Source: Halarcobacter sp.
GTDB lineage: Bacteria; Campylobacterota; Campylobacteria; Campylobacterales; Arcobacteraceae
Reading direction: 5' to 3'
Assembly (NCBI RefSeq): GCF_963675975.1
Contig: NZ_OY780939.1
Span: 806,001-870,000 of the forward strand
DNA length: 64,000 nt
The translations under genes and the position numbers were made by a program. Below are positions 7,803 through 16,028 of the stretch, one piece after another (the stretch's first letter is position 1; each line of letters opens with the position of its first letter). The notes under the pieces are model-generated. The model was not told where the DNA came from, ran no database searches, and saw nothing but the letters and a program-made list of their open reading frames with translations.

Positions 7803-9992
7803 TTATCCTTTGTTATGATGCAATTTAAGGGTAAATACAACATACTTACCTCTATTTTGGGCTGTAATTAATCCACCCATTTTATCTTCAATAATAACTT
7901 TTGCCATATAAAGACCAAAACCTGTACCATCACTTTTTGTTGTAAAATATGGCTCAAAGATTTTGTCTACTATTTTTTCATCAATATTTCCACCATCATC
8001 CATTATCTCAATAGTTGTAAAGTTTTCACAACTTGAAATATTAATGATTAGATTATATTTACTTTCAGAGTTTTTTTCAATAATTTTATTTTTCGCATTA
8101 TTAATAAGGTTTAATAAAACTTGCTTAAATTCATTTTCATAACCATATATAAGAAGTTCAGATTCTTCATGATCATAATTTAGTTGTAAGTTAATATTTG
8201 AATAGTAGATTTGTTTCCCTAATATCTCAAAGATTTCATTAAATGACTCAGTAATTGAAAAAAGAGTTTTTGTTGTTGATGGTTTTAAAAAATTCCTAAA
8301 ATCAGTTAAAGTTTTTGACATATACTTTAATTGAATCATTGAATCATTAACAAACTCTTCAACTTGGGTGTCTTTTAACTCATTTAATAAAAACGAAGTT
8401 TGTATATCTTGAACTTGGGCTGACAACTCTACTAAAGGTTCATTCCATTGATGGGCAATTGCAGCAACCATATCACCCATCTCTGCTAATTTAGCTTGTT
8501 GGATAATAAACTGTTTTTGTTGGATTCTATCTGTAATATCATCCATAACACAAACAATACCACCAATTGAACCATCATTATTTAAATATACGGCTTTATT
8601 TATAATTATATGTTTCATATGATTACTTGGAGTATGCAGAGTCATTTCAGAAGTGTTTGTTCCAAGTGTTGCCATAATCTCTTCATCAATCAGTGCATTT
8701 TTAAAGGCAATATCTGGTGGGAAAAAATCTTTAGCTGTTTTTCCAATAACTTCACTTTTTGACATATTTACTAATTCTGAAAAGGCTTTGTTACAACCTA
8801 TAAACTTACCCTCTTTATTTTTGTAATATATTGGGTTTGGTAGGGTGTCAACAAGTACTTTATCAAATTTTATTCTATTTTGTAAGGCTTTTTCTACAAT
8901 TTTCCTTCTTTGAATATTTGCTCTCATAGAAAAAACCATAATTAAAAGCACCGTAATAATTGTTATTGTAAGAACTACAAGTTTTGTATATTTTTTTATA
9001 AAACTGTGAGGTTCATTTATAATTTCATAGTCTTTAACTACATTTTTAATATCTAAATCAAATCTATTTGTTTCATCATAATCAAAAAGGTATCTATTGG
9101 GTGATTTTTCTAAAATAGGAATATCTTTTATATCTGTTCCATTTAAAATTCTAAGAGCCATATTTGATACAGCATCTCCTTGAGCAATTGCAGAAGTCAT
9201 TAGCCCTCCAACTACTCCATAATCTAAATAAAAATCCCAAAGACCATAAATAGGTACATTACTTGCTTTTCTAATCTGCATTACACTTTGTTTATATGTA
9301 AAGAACTTCCCTGTACTATCTTTAAATAATAAAACTAAAAGTATGGCAGTATCTTTAACATTTAAATTTGTAATTTTTGTTTTAAGATGTTCAATATCCA
9401 TATTATCAATATATTCTATATTAACTTTTTTTGAATATTTATCCATTATAGGAATTAAGTCTTTTTTCATGGCAAGACCAGTTTTCGATTGGTCATTTAT
9501 GATAATTAAATTTTTTATATTTGGTTGAAGGTTTAAAATAAGTTTGAAGTTTTTTTCTAAATCTACTTGTTCTACTACACCACTTATATTATTTAATAAG
9601 TTTGCATCCTTTGGAAGTTCATCTTTTTTGAAATTATTGATTCCACAAAAAAGAAGTGGGGTGTCCTTAAAAAGTTCTTGATAATATTTTACTGCAAAAT
9701 CAAAAGCATTATTATCACTAGCTATTACTAAATCGAACTTTCTATTAGCTAATTGTTCTTTATATAAAGCATAAAGTTTGTCGATATAACTTGAACTACC
9801 TACCCTTTTTGTATCCATATAAAGGACAGTTAGCTCAATATCTTCTATATCTTTGAATTTTTTTTCAACTTCATTTATTATATCATCACTCCATTTATAC
9901 CCTTTGTGATAAGAGTTTAAAAATAGTACCTCTTTACTTTGGGCATAAAGGAAGTTGATAAAAATAAAAACTATAATAAAAAGTTTTTTCAT
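7803..9992 (-). CDS. Sensor histidine kinase with ABC-type periplasmic sensor and PAS domain
   Basis: A 729-residue membrane kinase. Residues 1-17 are a signal/anchor; about 20-310 resemble the ABC_sub_bind periplasmic domain (EVLFLNSYHKGYKWSDDI start, VIASDNNAFDFA, VVEQVDLEKNF). A membrane helix lies near 330-352, a PAS domain near 370-490 (DTLPNPIYYKNKEGKF), then a HisKA-like H-box IAHQWNEPL near 510. The ATPase has an N-box (NLINNAKNKI), D-box (MDDGGNI), F-box and GTGFGLYMAK. It starts 22 bases after lutC and ends three bases before the response regulator. The periplasmic domain should bind a small extracellular ligand, plausibly a carboxylate of this locus. Confidence 0.85.
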   Translation of the reverse strand: MKKLFIIVFIFINFLYAQSKEVLFLNSYHKGYKWSDDIINEVEKKFKDIEDIELTVLYMDTKRVGSSSYIDKLYALYKEQLANRKFDLVIASDNNAFDFAVKYYQELFKDTPLLFCGINNFKKDELPKDANLLNNISGVVEQVDLEKNFKLILNLQPNIKNLIIINDQSKTGLAMKKDLIPIMDKYSKKVNIEYIDNMDIEHLKTKITNLNVKDTAILLVLLFKDSTGKFFTYKQSVMQIRKASNVPIYGLWDFYLDYGVVGGLMTSAIAQGDAVSNMALRILNGTDIKDIPILEKSPNRYLFDYDETNRFDLDIKNVVKDYEIINEPHSFIKKYTKLVVLTITIITVLLIMVFSMRANIQRRKIVEKALQNRIKFDKVLVDTLPNPIYYKNKEGKFIGCNKAFSELVNMSKSEVIGKTAKDFFPPDIAFKNALIDEEIMATLGTNTSEMTLHTPSNHMKHIIINKAVYLNNDGSIGGIVCVMDDITDRIQQKQFIIQQAKLAEMGDMVAAIAHQWNEPLVELSAQVQDIQTSFLLNELKDTQVEEFVNDSMIQLKYMSKTLTDFRNFLKPSTTKTLFSITESFNEIFEILGKQIYYSNINLQLNYDHEESELLIYGYENEFKQVLLNLINNAKNKIIEKNSESKYNLIINISSCENFTTIEIMDDGGNIDEKIVDKIFEPYFTTKSDGTGFGLYMAKVIIEDKMGGLITAQNRGKYVVFTLKLHHNKG

Positions 9993-10014
9993 GCTTACCT
10001 CGGTTAGGTATATA

Positions 10015-10599
10015 TTAATCTACAAATATAACATATCCCGACTTAGGTCCGTGTGCTCCAATAACTAACGATTGTTCAATATCTGCAGTTTTAGAAGGTC
10101 CACTTATAAATGCTCCATATGTAGAGTTTACAAAACTGATTTTTTCATAAGCTTCATGCATATTATGAACAATATTGTTTTTTTCTACAACTATAATTAT
10201 ATTTTGTGCAATAAAATATAAACTTCTATGTCTGTTATCTTTATTACTAACCCAAACAGCACCATTTTCTGCAACTGCGAATTCACCTTTTATTATAGCT
10301 AAATCTATATCTTTTAGATTGTGTGGGTCAGATTCTTCATTTGCTTTAAAGTTATCATTTGTAAAGTATTCACTGTTTGAAGCAATCACTTCTTCATCTG
10401 GATATAAAGTAGAGATTGTTTTTTCAAGTTCCTCTTTTTTTATAAATAGTGCATTACCCCCTACACTCTCTAACATTGTAGAAAATTTTTCATAAGGGTC
10501 ATCATATTTAATTCCAAAATTTGTATAACTTGGAAGCTCACTATCTTTTACTTTATTGTTGTTTCTTATATTTGCAAGAATTTGTTCTTTACTTGTCAT
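10015..10599 (-). CDS. lutC: Lactate utilisation protein C (LUD domain)
   Basis: A 194-residue LUD-domain protein starting MTSKEQILANIRNN, with the family features ENGAVWVSN, GAHGPKSGYVIF and a GAFISGPSKTADIE segment. The ATG at 10599 is chosen because GAGGAG stands just upstream and the protein then aligns with LutC/LldG starts; upstream in-frame codons belong to lutB. It overlaps lutB by 11 bases. LutC acts with LutA and LutB in L-lactate oxidation to pyruvate (LutABC in Bacillus, LldEFG in Shewanella, Cj0073c-Cj0075c in Campylobacter). Confidence 0.88.
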   Translation of the reverse strand: MTSKEQILANIRNNNKVKDSELPSYTNFGIKYDDPYEKFSTMLESVGGNALFIKKEELEKTISTLYPDEEVIASNSEYFTNDNFKANEESDPHNLKDIDLAIIKGEFAVAENGAVWVSNKDNRHRSLYFIAQNIIIVVEKNNIVHNMHEAYEKISFVNSTYGAFISGPSKTADIEQSLVIGAHGPKSGYVIFVD

Positions 10600-11968
10600 T
10601 TTGAAACTCCTCTTTATATAATTCTTTAAAACTTTTTGCTGGCATATTTGGAATATCTCTTTGTTTTCCCCATACATTTAGTTTACTATAAACTAATGCT
10701 TTTGGAAGGATTGGTACAATTTTTCTAGCAACTTTTCCTAATAATGAGAATAATGTTGGTTTATTCATAAGCCAAACAGCAGCTTGCATACCTAATCTTT
10801 TTTGATTTGAGATTATATTTTGCTCTCTTAAATCTTGTCTGTGTGTATATAGTTGTGAGTCCAAATCAATTTTTACTGGACATACATTTGAGCATGAACC
10901 ACATAATGAACAAGCAAAAGAAAGGGTTTTGTGTTTTTTAGGATCTCTAAATGTACTTAGTGTTGAACCAATTGGTCCAGGAATAACATAATCGTAAGAG
11001 TGACCACCACTTCTTCTATATATAGGACAAGTATTCATACAAGCACCACATCTAATACAGTTTAGGGCTTTTTTATATGATTCTGATTGTAAAAATGGTG
11101 TTCTTTTATTATCAACTATTACAATATGCATTTGTCCACCTTCAATTGGACCATGAAAATGTGAAGTATATGAAGTAATAGGTTGTCCTGTTGCACTTCT
11201 TGCAAGAAGTCTTGTAAATACACTTAAGTCTTCAAGTCTAGGGATAACTTTTTCTATCCCCATACAAGCAATATGAAGATTAGGAACACTAGCTCCCATA
11301 TCTGCATTTCCTTCATTTGTACAAACTACAACTCCACCTGTTTGGGCAATTGCAAAGTTTACACCAGTAATACCAGCATCAGCATTTAAAAACTTTTCTC
11401 TTAAGTGACCTCTTGCTGCTCTTGTTAAATATGTTGGGTCAGAGTTATTTTCATCTGTTCCTATTTTTTCATGGAAAGTTCTTGCAACATCCTCTTTTTT
11501 CAGGTGAATTGCAGGTAAAACAATATGTGAAGGTGGCTCTTGTCTAAATTGAACAATTCTTTCACCTAAATCTGTATCAACAACCTCTAAACCTTTTTCT
11601 TCTAAAAATGGATTCAGGTGACACTCTTCCGTTAACATCGATTTTGATTTAACTACTTTTTTTACACTGTTTTCTTTTAATATTTTATATACTATTTCGT
11701 TGTGTTCTTGGGCATCTTTTGCAAAATGAACTTTAATACCTTTTTTACTTGCATTCTCTTCAAATTCTAAAAGATATTTATCTAAATTTGCCATTGTATG
11801 GCTTTTTATTTGGTCTGCATAAGCTCTTAAAGTTTCCCATTCTGGAATAGATTTAGAAGCTAAATCTCTTTTTTCTCTTACAAACCATAAAGCTTTGTCG
11901 TGCCAATGCATTCTTTCGTCATTTTTTACAAACTCTTTGGCTTTTAGTGGGTGGTTATGAATACTCAT
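10589..11968 (-). CDS. lutB: Lactate utilisation iron-sulfur protein B
   Basis: A 459-residue LutB/LldF: an N-terminal LUD domain (VVKSKSMLTEECHLN; ITGVNFAIAQTGGVVV; EGNADMGASVPNLHI) followed by two [4Fe-4S] ferredoxin motifs, CIRCGACMNTCPIY near residue 301 and CSLCGSCSNVCPVKID near 352, and the short basic C-terminal region. It is the electron-transfer core of the three-part L-lactate dehydrogenase. Its ATG overlaps the lutA stop by one base (TAATG), and its end overlaps lutC, so the three are translationally coupled. Length and motif order are normal for the family. Confidence 0.92.
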   Translation of the reverse strand: MSIHNHPLKAKEFVKNDERMHWHDKALWFVREKRDLASKSIPEWETLRAYADQIKSHTMANLDKYLLEFEENASKKGIKVHFAKDAQEHNEIVYKILKENSVKKVVKSKSMLTEECHLNPFLEEKGLEVVDTDLGERIVQFRQEPPSHIVLPAIHLKKEDVARTFHEKIGTDENNSDPTYLTRAARGHLREKFLNADAGITGVNFAIAQTGGVVVCTNEGNADMGASVPNLHIACMGIEKVIPRLEDLSVFTRLLARSATGQPITSYTSHFHGPIEGGQMHIVIVDNKRTPFLQSESYKKALNCIRCGACMNTCPIYRRSGGHSYDYVIPGPIGSTLSTFRDPKKHKTLSFACSLCGSCSNVCPVKIDLDSQLYTHRQDLREQNIISNQKRLGMQAAVWLMNKPTLFSLLGKVARKIVPILPKALVYSKLNVWGKQRDIPNMPAKSFKELYKEEFQNDK

Positions 11969-12708
11969 TAGAATTCTCCTGCTAGTATTTCAGTTATATG
12001 CATAACTTTTAGAGGTTTTTTATCTCTATTTATAATCCCTTCCATATGCATAAGACATGACATATCTGCCCCTGTGATTATTTGTGCATTTGAATCAAGA
12101 TGGTCTTTTATTCTATCTTTTCCCATAGCAACAGAGATATCTTCTTCTGTTACACAAAAAGTTCCACCAAATCCACAGCACTCATCATCTCTTTTTAGTT
12201 CAACAATTTCAATATCTTTTACAAGAGATAAAAGATTTTTTAACTTATTATTGTATGGAATATTTAATTCACTTGCACTACCTAAACCTAAAGCTCTATG
12301 TCCGTGACATGAGTTGTGAATTCCAACTTTATATGGAAAAGTAGTATCAATCTCTTCAATTTTTAAAACATCATGTAAAAATTCACAGATTTCATATATT
12401 GATGTTTTTACTTTATTGTAATCTTCATCATCATCAAAAAAAGGCTCATAGTGCTCTTTTACCATTGTTACACAAGAACCCGATGGAGCTACAATATAAT
12501 CATAATCTTTAAAAGTTTCTACAAATTTGTAAGCTAAGCTTTTCATATCTTTTGAGCATCCAGAGTTTGCCATAGGTTGTCCACAGCATGTTTGCTCCAT
12601 TGGATAATCAACATCTAAATCAAATTTTTTTAGTAGTTTTAAAGTTGCCATACAGCTATTTGGGTAAAGTTCATTCATGAAACAGGGAATAAATAGTCCA
12701 ACTTTCAT
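11968..12708 (-). CDS. lutA: Lactate utilisation protein A (CCG domain)
   Basis: A 246-residue LutA/LldE made of two cysteine-rich CCG domains: CCGQPMANSGC near residue 37 and CCGFGGTFCVT near 175, with upstream partner cysteines (FIPCFMNELYP; HNSCHGHRALG). Such domains bind an unusual Fe-S cluster and act in electron transfer during lactate oxidation. First gene of the lutABC-kinase-regulator operon, with AAGGAAAACAG before the ATG. A regulatory-site candidate lies 47 bases upstream. Confidence 0.9.
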   Translation of the reverse strand: MKVGLFIPCFMNELYPNSCMATLKLLKKFDLDVDYPMEQTCCGQPMANSGCSKDMKSLAYKFVETFKDYDYIVAPSGSCVTMVKEHYEPFFDDDEDYNKVKTSIYEICEFLHDVLKIEEIDTTFPYKVGIHNSCHGHRALGLGSASELNIPYNNKLKNLLSLVKDIEIVELKRDDECCGFGGTFCVTEEDISVAMGKDRIKDHLDSNAQIITGADMSCLMHMEGIINRDKKPLKVMHITEILAGEF

Positions 12709-12755
12709 CTGTTTTCCTTAGGTATTATTTTAGTTTATTATTTTATTACGAATAT

Positions 12756-12772
12756 ATGAAAAAGTTATGATA
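12756..12772 (-). promoter_or_regulatory. Candidate regulatory site upstream of lutA
   Basis: Minus-strand TATCATAACTTTTTCAT, matching 15 of 17 bases with the site ahead of dctP at 7105-7121. Its inner TATGATA (plus strand) also occurs upstream of both orphan dctP paralogues (22884, 24106). Together these suggest one regulon, but short AT-rich motifs recur easily in such a genome. Confidence 0.35.
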
Positions 12773-12773
12773 T

Positions 12774-13337
12774 TTATTTTTTTAAACATATTGTTGCATC
12801 ATTTTTTAGATAATTTGAAGATATTTCAACTCTATTTGTAAGTGTGTGTACAAATCTTATTACATCTCTTTTTTTCATCAAATGCAAAGAGTTTTTCGTT
12901 AGAAAATTAAATATAAAAGCTTTTTTAGCAATTTTAAAAGATTTTTCTATAGCTTCTAAAAAATCTTCTTGATTCATAATATTTAATCCTCCACTACAAA
13001 TTACATAATCTACATCATCAAATTTATCATTTAGTATATTTGCTTTTAAAAAAATATCTTTTGGAAACCTCTTTTTTGAGTTTTCAATCATAAAACTTTC
13101 ACAATCCACACCAATATACTTTTTAAGCTTTAAATCATATTTTTCTAAAAAATTTAAATATTCTGCAAATCCACAACCTAAATCAATTAAAGTTGAATCT
13201 TCAATATTTTCTAAATATATAGTTATCATCTTAAATCTTAAATATTGGTTGTATTCTGATTGCCAGTGTACACCTTTTGCACTTATTCCATGTTTTAAAT
13301 AAGAGTTATAATAGAATTTATGATTTAAAGTATCCAT
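12774..13337 (-). CDS. Class I SAM-dependent methyltransferase, substrate unknown
   Basis: A 187-residue protein with a Rossmann-type SAM site: motif I STLIDLGCGFAEYL near residues 49-62, an acidic motif II (KKYIGVDCES), and a DVDYVICSGGLN motif IV region. No targeting signal or additional domain is seen, and the substrate cannot be told. Its ATG overlaps the stop of the deaminase gene by one base (TAATG), so they are co-expressed, though no functional link is evident. Confidence 0.75.
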   Translation of the reverse strand: MDTLNHKFYYNSYLKHGISAKGVHWQSEYNQYLRFKMITIYLENIEDSTLIDLGCGFAEYLNFLEKYDLKLKKYIGVDCESFMIENSKKRFPKDIFLKANILNDKFDDVDYVICSGGLNIMNQEDFLEAIEKSFKIAKKAFIFNFLTKNSLHLMKKRDVIRFVHTLTNRVEISSNYLKNDATICLKK

Positions 13338-13774
13338 TATCTTTGTAATTGCTCTATGGTTACTCCATTGTCTTTTATAAATTTAGATACAACTTCAGAG
13401 TTTGTATGTTCATAGGCTTTATCATAAACAATTCTTTTTATACCTGCTGCAATTAGATTTTTTGAACACTCACTACAAGGCTCTAAGGTTACATAAATTG
13501 TTCCATCTTCAATAGATATCCCTTTTCTTGCTGCCCAAATTAGTGCATTCATCTCTGCATGTATCTCATATGTTTTTGACCAGTCATGGTGATCTTTTGT
13601 GTATTTATCATCCCAATGTTCACTACAATTAATATAACCTGCTGGTGTACCATTGTATCCAGTTGATAATATTCTTCCATCTTTTACTATTACAGCACCA
13701 ACTTGTTTTGATACACATTTTGAAGCACTTGCTATTTCATGTGCAATATTTATAAAGTTTAAATCACTTATCAT
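13337..13774 (-). CDS. Deoxycytidylate (dCMP) deaminase family protein
   Basis: A 145-residue zinc deaminase. The catalytic motif HAEMNALIWAARKG (His and the proton-shuttling Glu, near residue 72) and the second zinc motif PCSECSKNLIAAGIKR (two Cys, near residue 98) are intact, and the N-terminal SKCVSKQVGAVIVKDGRILSTG region is typical of the ComEB/dCMP deaminase family. Deamination of dCMP gives dUMP for thymidylate synthesis. A plain cytidine deaminase role is less likely because of the conserved STGYNGTP segment. It starts a two-gene unit, divergent from accB. Confidence 0.85.
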   Translation of the reverse strand: MISDLNFINIAHEIASASKCVSKQVGAVIVKDGRILSTGYNGTPAGYINCSEHWDDKYTKDHHDWSKTYEIHAEMNALIWAARKGISIEDGTIYVTLEPCSECSKNLIAAGIKRIVYDKAYEHTNSEVVSKFIKDNGVTIEQLQR

Positions 13775-13994
13775 TATGGTTCCTCTTAGAATTCATATTA
13801 ATTTCATATAAGTTATATAAAAGTTACAAAAAATAAAAATTCTAGATTTTGTTAAATTTTCTTCAATTTTACTCTAATAATTAGTAATTTTTGATAAAAA
13901 ATCGACTGAAAACGTTTTTTTTTTAAATTTGATAAAAGATTTTATAACAAAAAATATGGTAATATTCGAACAAATTTACAAAAAGAGGTAAAAG

Positions 13995-14453
13995 ATGGAT
14001 TTTAAAGAGATAAAAGAATTAATAAGAGTTTTTGATAAAAGTGAATTAAATAAATTAAAAGTTAAAGAGGGTGAATTTGAAGTTGCAATGCAAAAAGGTT
14101 TTGAGGGTGGTACTGTTGTAACAACTTCTGCTCCAGTTGCACAAGTAGCTGCTGCACCAGCTGCCACTGCACCTGTAGCTGCTCCAGTTGCAGATGCACC
14201 AGCTGCAATTAGTGGAGATACAATTAACTCACCTATGGTTGGAACTTTTTATTCATCACCATCACCAGAAGCTCAAGCATTCGTAAAAGAGGGTGATACA
14301 GTTAAAAAAGGTCAAACTTTATGTATCTTAGAAGCTATGAAAATCATGAATGAAGTTGAAGCTGAGTTTGATTGTAAGATAGTAAAAGTATTAATTGAAA
14401 ATGCATCTCCAGTTGAATATGATATGCCAATGTTCGTTGTAGAAAAATTATAA
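13995..14453 (+). CDS. accB: Biotin carboxyl carrier protein of acetyl-CoA carboxylase
   Basis: A 152-residue AccB: an N-terminal region (DFKEIKELIRVFDKSELNKL), an Ala/Pro/Val-rich flexible linker near residues 48-72, and a C-terminal biotinyl domain carrying the biotin-acceptor lysine in EAMKIMNE (near residue 118). It carries CO2 between biotin carboxylase and carboxyltransferase in the first step of fatty-acid synthesis. AGAGGTAAAAG precedes the ATG. accC follows 12 bases later, the usual accBC operon. The 220-base upstream gap contains AT-rich promoter-like sequence shared with the divergent deaminase gene. Confidence 0.95.
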   Translation: MDFKEIKELIRVFDKSELNKLKVKEGEFEVAMQKGFEGGTVVTTSAPVAQVAAAPAATAPVAAPVADAPAAISGDTINSPMVGTFYSSPSPEAQAFVKEGDTVKKGQTLCILEAMKIMNEVEAEFDCKIVKVLIENASPVEYDMPMFVVEKL

Positions 14454-14465
14454 GAAGAATAAATT

Positions 14466-15818
14466 ATGGCAGAAATTAAAAAAATTCTAATTGCTAATAG
14501 GGGTGAGATAGTTCAAAGAGCTATAAGGACTATTAGAGAGATGGGTAAAAAATCTGTTGCTATTTATTCTATTGGTGATAAAAATGCTGCTTATTTAAAA
14601 CATGCTGATGAAGCTATATGTATTGGTGATGTTAAATCAATCGATTCATACTTGAATATTCCTGCAATTATTACAGCAGCTGAAATCACTGGTTGTGATG
14701 CAATTTTCCCAGGATATGGTTTCCTTTCTGAAAATCAAGATTTTGTAGAGATTTGTAGATTACACAATATTAAATTTATTGGACCATCTGTTGAAGTAAT
14801 GGAAAAAATGGCTGATAAATCTAAAGCAAAAGATGAGATGATTAAAGCAGGTGTGCCTGTTGTACCTGGTTCTGATGGTGCAGTTCATTCTGTAGAAGAG
14901 GGTAAAAAAGTTGCTGAAGAGATTGGATATCCAATTATGGCAAAAGCTGCTGCCGGTGGTGGTGGTAGAGGTATGAGACTTATTAAAGACCCTGCAGATT
15001 TTGAACAACTATTTATGGCAGCTTCTTCTGAAGCATTGGCTGCATTTGGTGATGGAACTATGTATCTAGAAAGATTTATTTCTAATCCAAGACATATTGA
15101 AGTACAAGTTATTGGGGACTCTCATGGAAATGCAATCCATGTTGGTGAAAGAGATTGTTCTTTACAAAGAAGACACCAAAAAGTTATTGAAGAATCACCT
15201 GCTATTTTATTAAATGATGAAACAAGAGCTAAACTTCATGGCGTAGCAGTAAAAGCAACTAAATATTTAAAATATGAGGGTGCTGGTACTTTTGAATTTT
15301 TGGCAGATGATAAACAAAACATCTACTTTATGGAGATGAACACAAGACTTCAAGTTGAACATCCAGTATCTGAAATGGTATCAGGTTTGGATATTATTGA
15401 ATGGATGATTAAAGTAGCAGAGGGTGAAAAGTTACCTGCACAAGAAGAGATTCAATTCAATGGACATGCTATTGAAGTTAGAATTACAGCAGAGGATTCA
15501 AATACATTTTTACCTTGTCCAGGAAAAGTTGACCAATGGTTTGTTCCAGGTGGAAGAAATGTAAGAGTTGATTCACACGTTTATGCTGGTTATGTTGTAC
15601 CACCATATTATGATTCAATGATTGGAAAATTGATTGTTTGGGGAAGAGATAGAAATAAAGCTATTAATATTATGAAAAGAGCCTTAAATGAGTTTGAGGT
15701 AGAGGGTATTAAAACTACAATACCTTTCCATAAAAAAATGATGGAAAACGAAGATTTCATTTCAAACAATTATGATACAAAATACTTAGAAGACTACAAA
15801 GGTCTTGATAGTATCTAA
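14466..15818 (+). CDS. accC: Acetyl-CoA carboxylase biotin carboxylase subunit
   Basis: A 450-residue ATP-grasp enzyme with all expected parts: N-terminal KKILIANRGEIVQRAIRT, the glycine-rich ATP loop KAAAGGGGRGMR near residue 160, the GERDCSLQRRHQKVIEESPA motif, FMEMNTRLQVEHPVSE carrying metal-binding Glu and catalytic Arg, and the C-terminal biotin carboxylase domain. It carboxylates the biotin on AccB using ATP and bicarbonate. It lies 12 bases after accB. Length is typical of bacterial AccC. Confidence 0.96.
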   Translation: MAEIKKILIANRGEIVQRAIRTIREMGKKSVAIYSIGDKNAAYLKHADEAICIGDVKSIDSYLNIPAIITAAEITGCDAIFPGYGFLSENQDFVEICRLHNIKFIGPSVEVMEKMADKSKAKDEMIKAGVPVVPGSDGAVHSVEEGKKVAEEIGYPIMAKAAAGGGGRGMRLIKDPADFEQLFMAASSEALAAFGDGTMYLERFISNPRHIEVQVIGDSHGNAIHVGERDCSLQRRHQKVIEESPAILLNDETRAKLHGVAVKATKYLKYEGAGTFEFLADDKQNIYFMEMNTRLQVEHPVSEMVSGLDIIEWMIKVAEGEKLPAQEEIQFNGHAIEVRITAEDSNTFLPCPGKVDQWFVPGGRNVRVDSHVYAGYVVPPYYDSMIGKLIVWGRDRNKAINIMKRALNEFEVEGIKTTIPFHKKMMENEDFISNNYDTKYLEDYKGLDSI

Positions 15819-15823
15819 AAAGT

Positions 15824-15845
15824 AGGGGCTCTCGCCCTTATTTTA
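15824..15845 (+). terminator. Rho-independent terminator after accBC
   Basis: Six bases after the accC stop, AGGGGC and GCCCTT pair around a TCTC loop (six pairs including one G-U), followed by ATTTTAT. Position and the T-rich tail fit an intrinsic terminator for accBC. Confidence 0.75.
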
Positions 15846-15873
15846 TGAAAGCTTAAATTTATCTAAAATTGGA

Positions 15874-15879
15874 TATAAT
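15874..15879 (+). promoter_or_regulatory. Promoter -10 box and long leader of the DEAD-box helicase gene
   Basis: A perfect TATAAT lies about 150 bases ahead of the helicase ATG at 16029, in an otherwise GC-punctuated context (GGATATAATCCGCG). If used, the mRNA would carry a leader of about 140 bases. No other equally good -10 box lies closer, although ATTTAATATTAAGG near 16010 is AT-rich enough to be an alternative. Confidence 0.55.
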
Positions 15880-16028
15880 CCGCGAAACTATACACAAATA
15901 TACTGTAAATACTTTGAGTATCGAATTTCAAGGCCTTGTTTTAGCAATTTAAAATCAGTTTTTAATTTTCTACTTTTTAAAACACCAGCTTATTAGTGTA
16001 TGTTTTATATTTAATATTAAGGAAAATA

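Noticed and set aside
14094-14200. Ala/Pro/Val-rich stretch of accB as a repeat or frameshift artefact
   Set aside because: Such a flexible linker is normal in AccB, and the biotinyl domain follows in frame.
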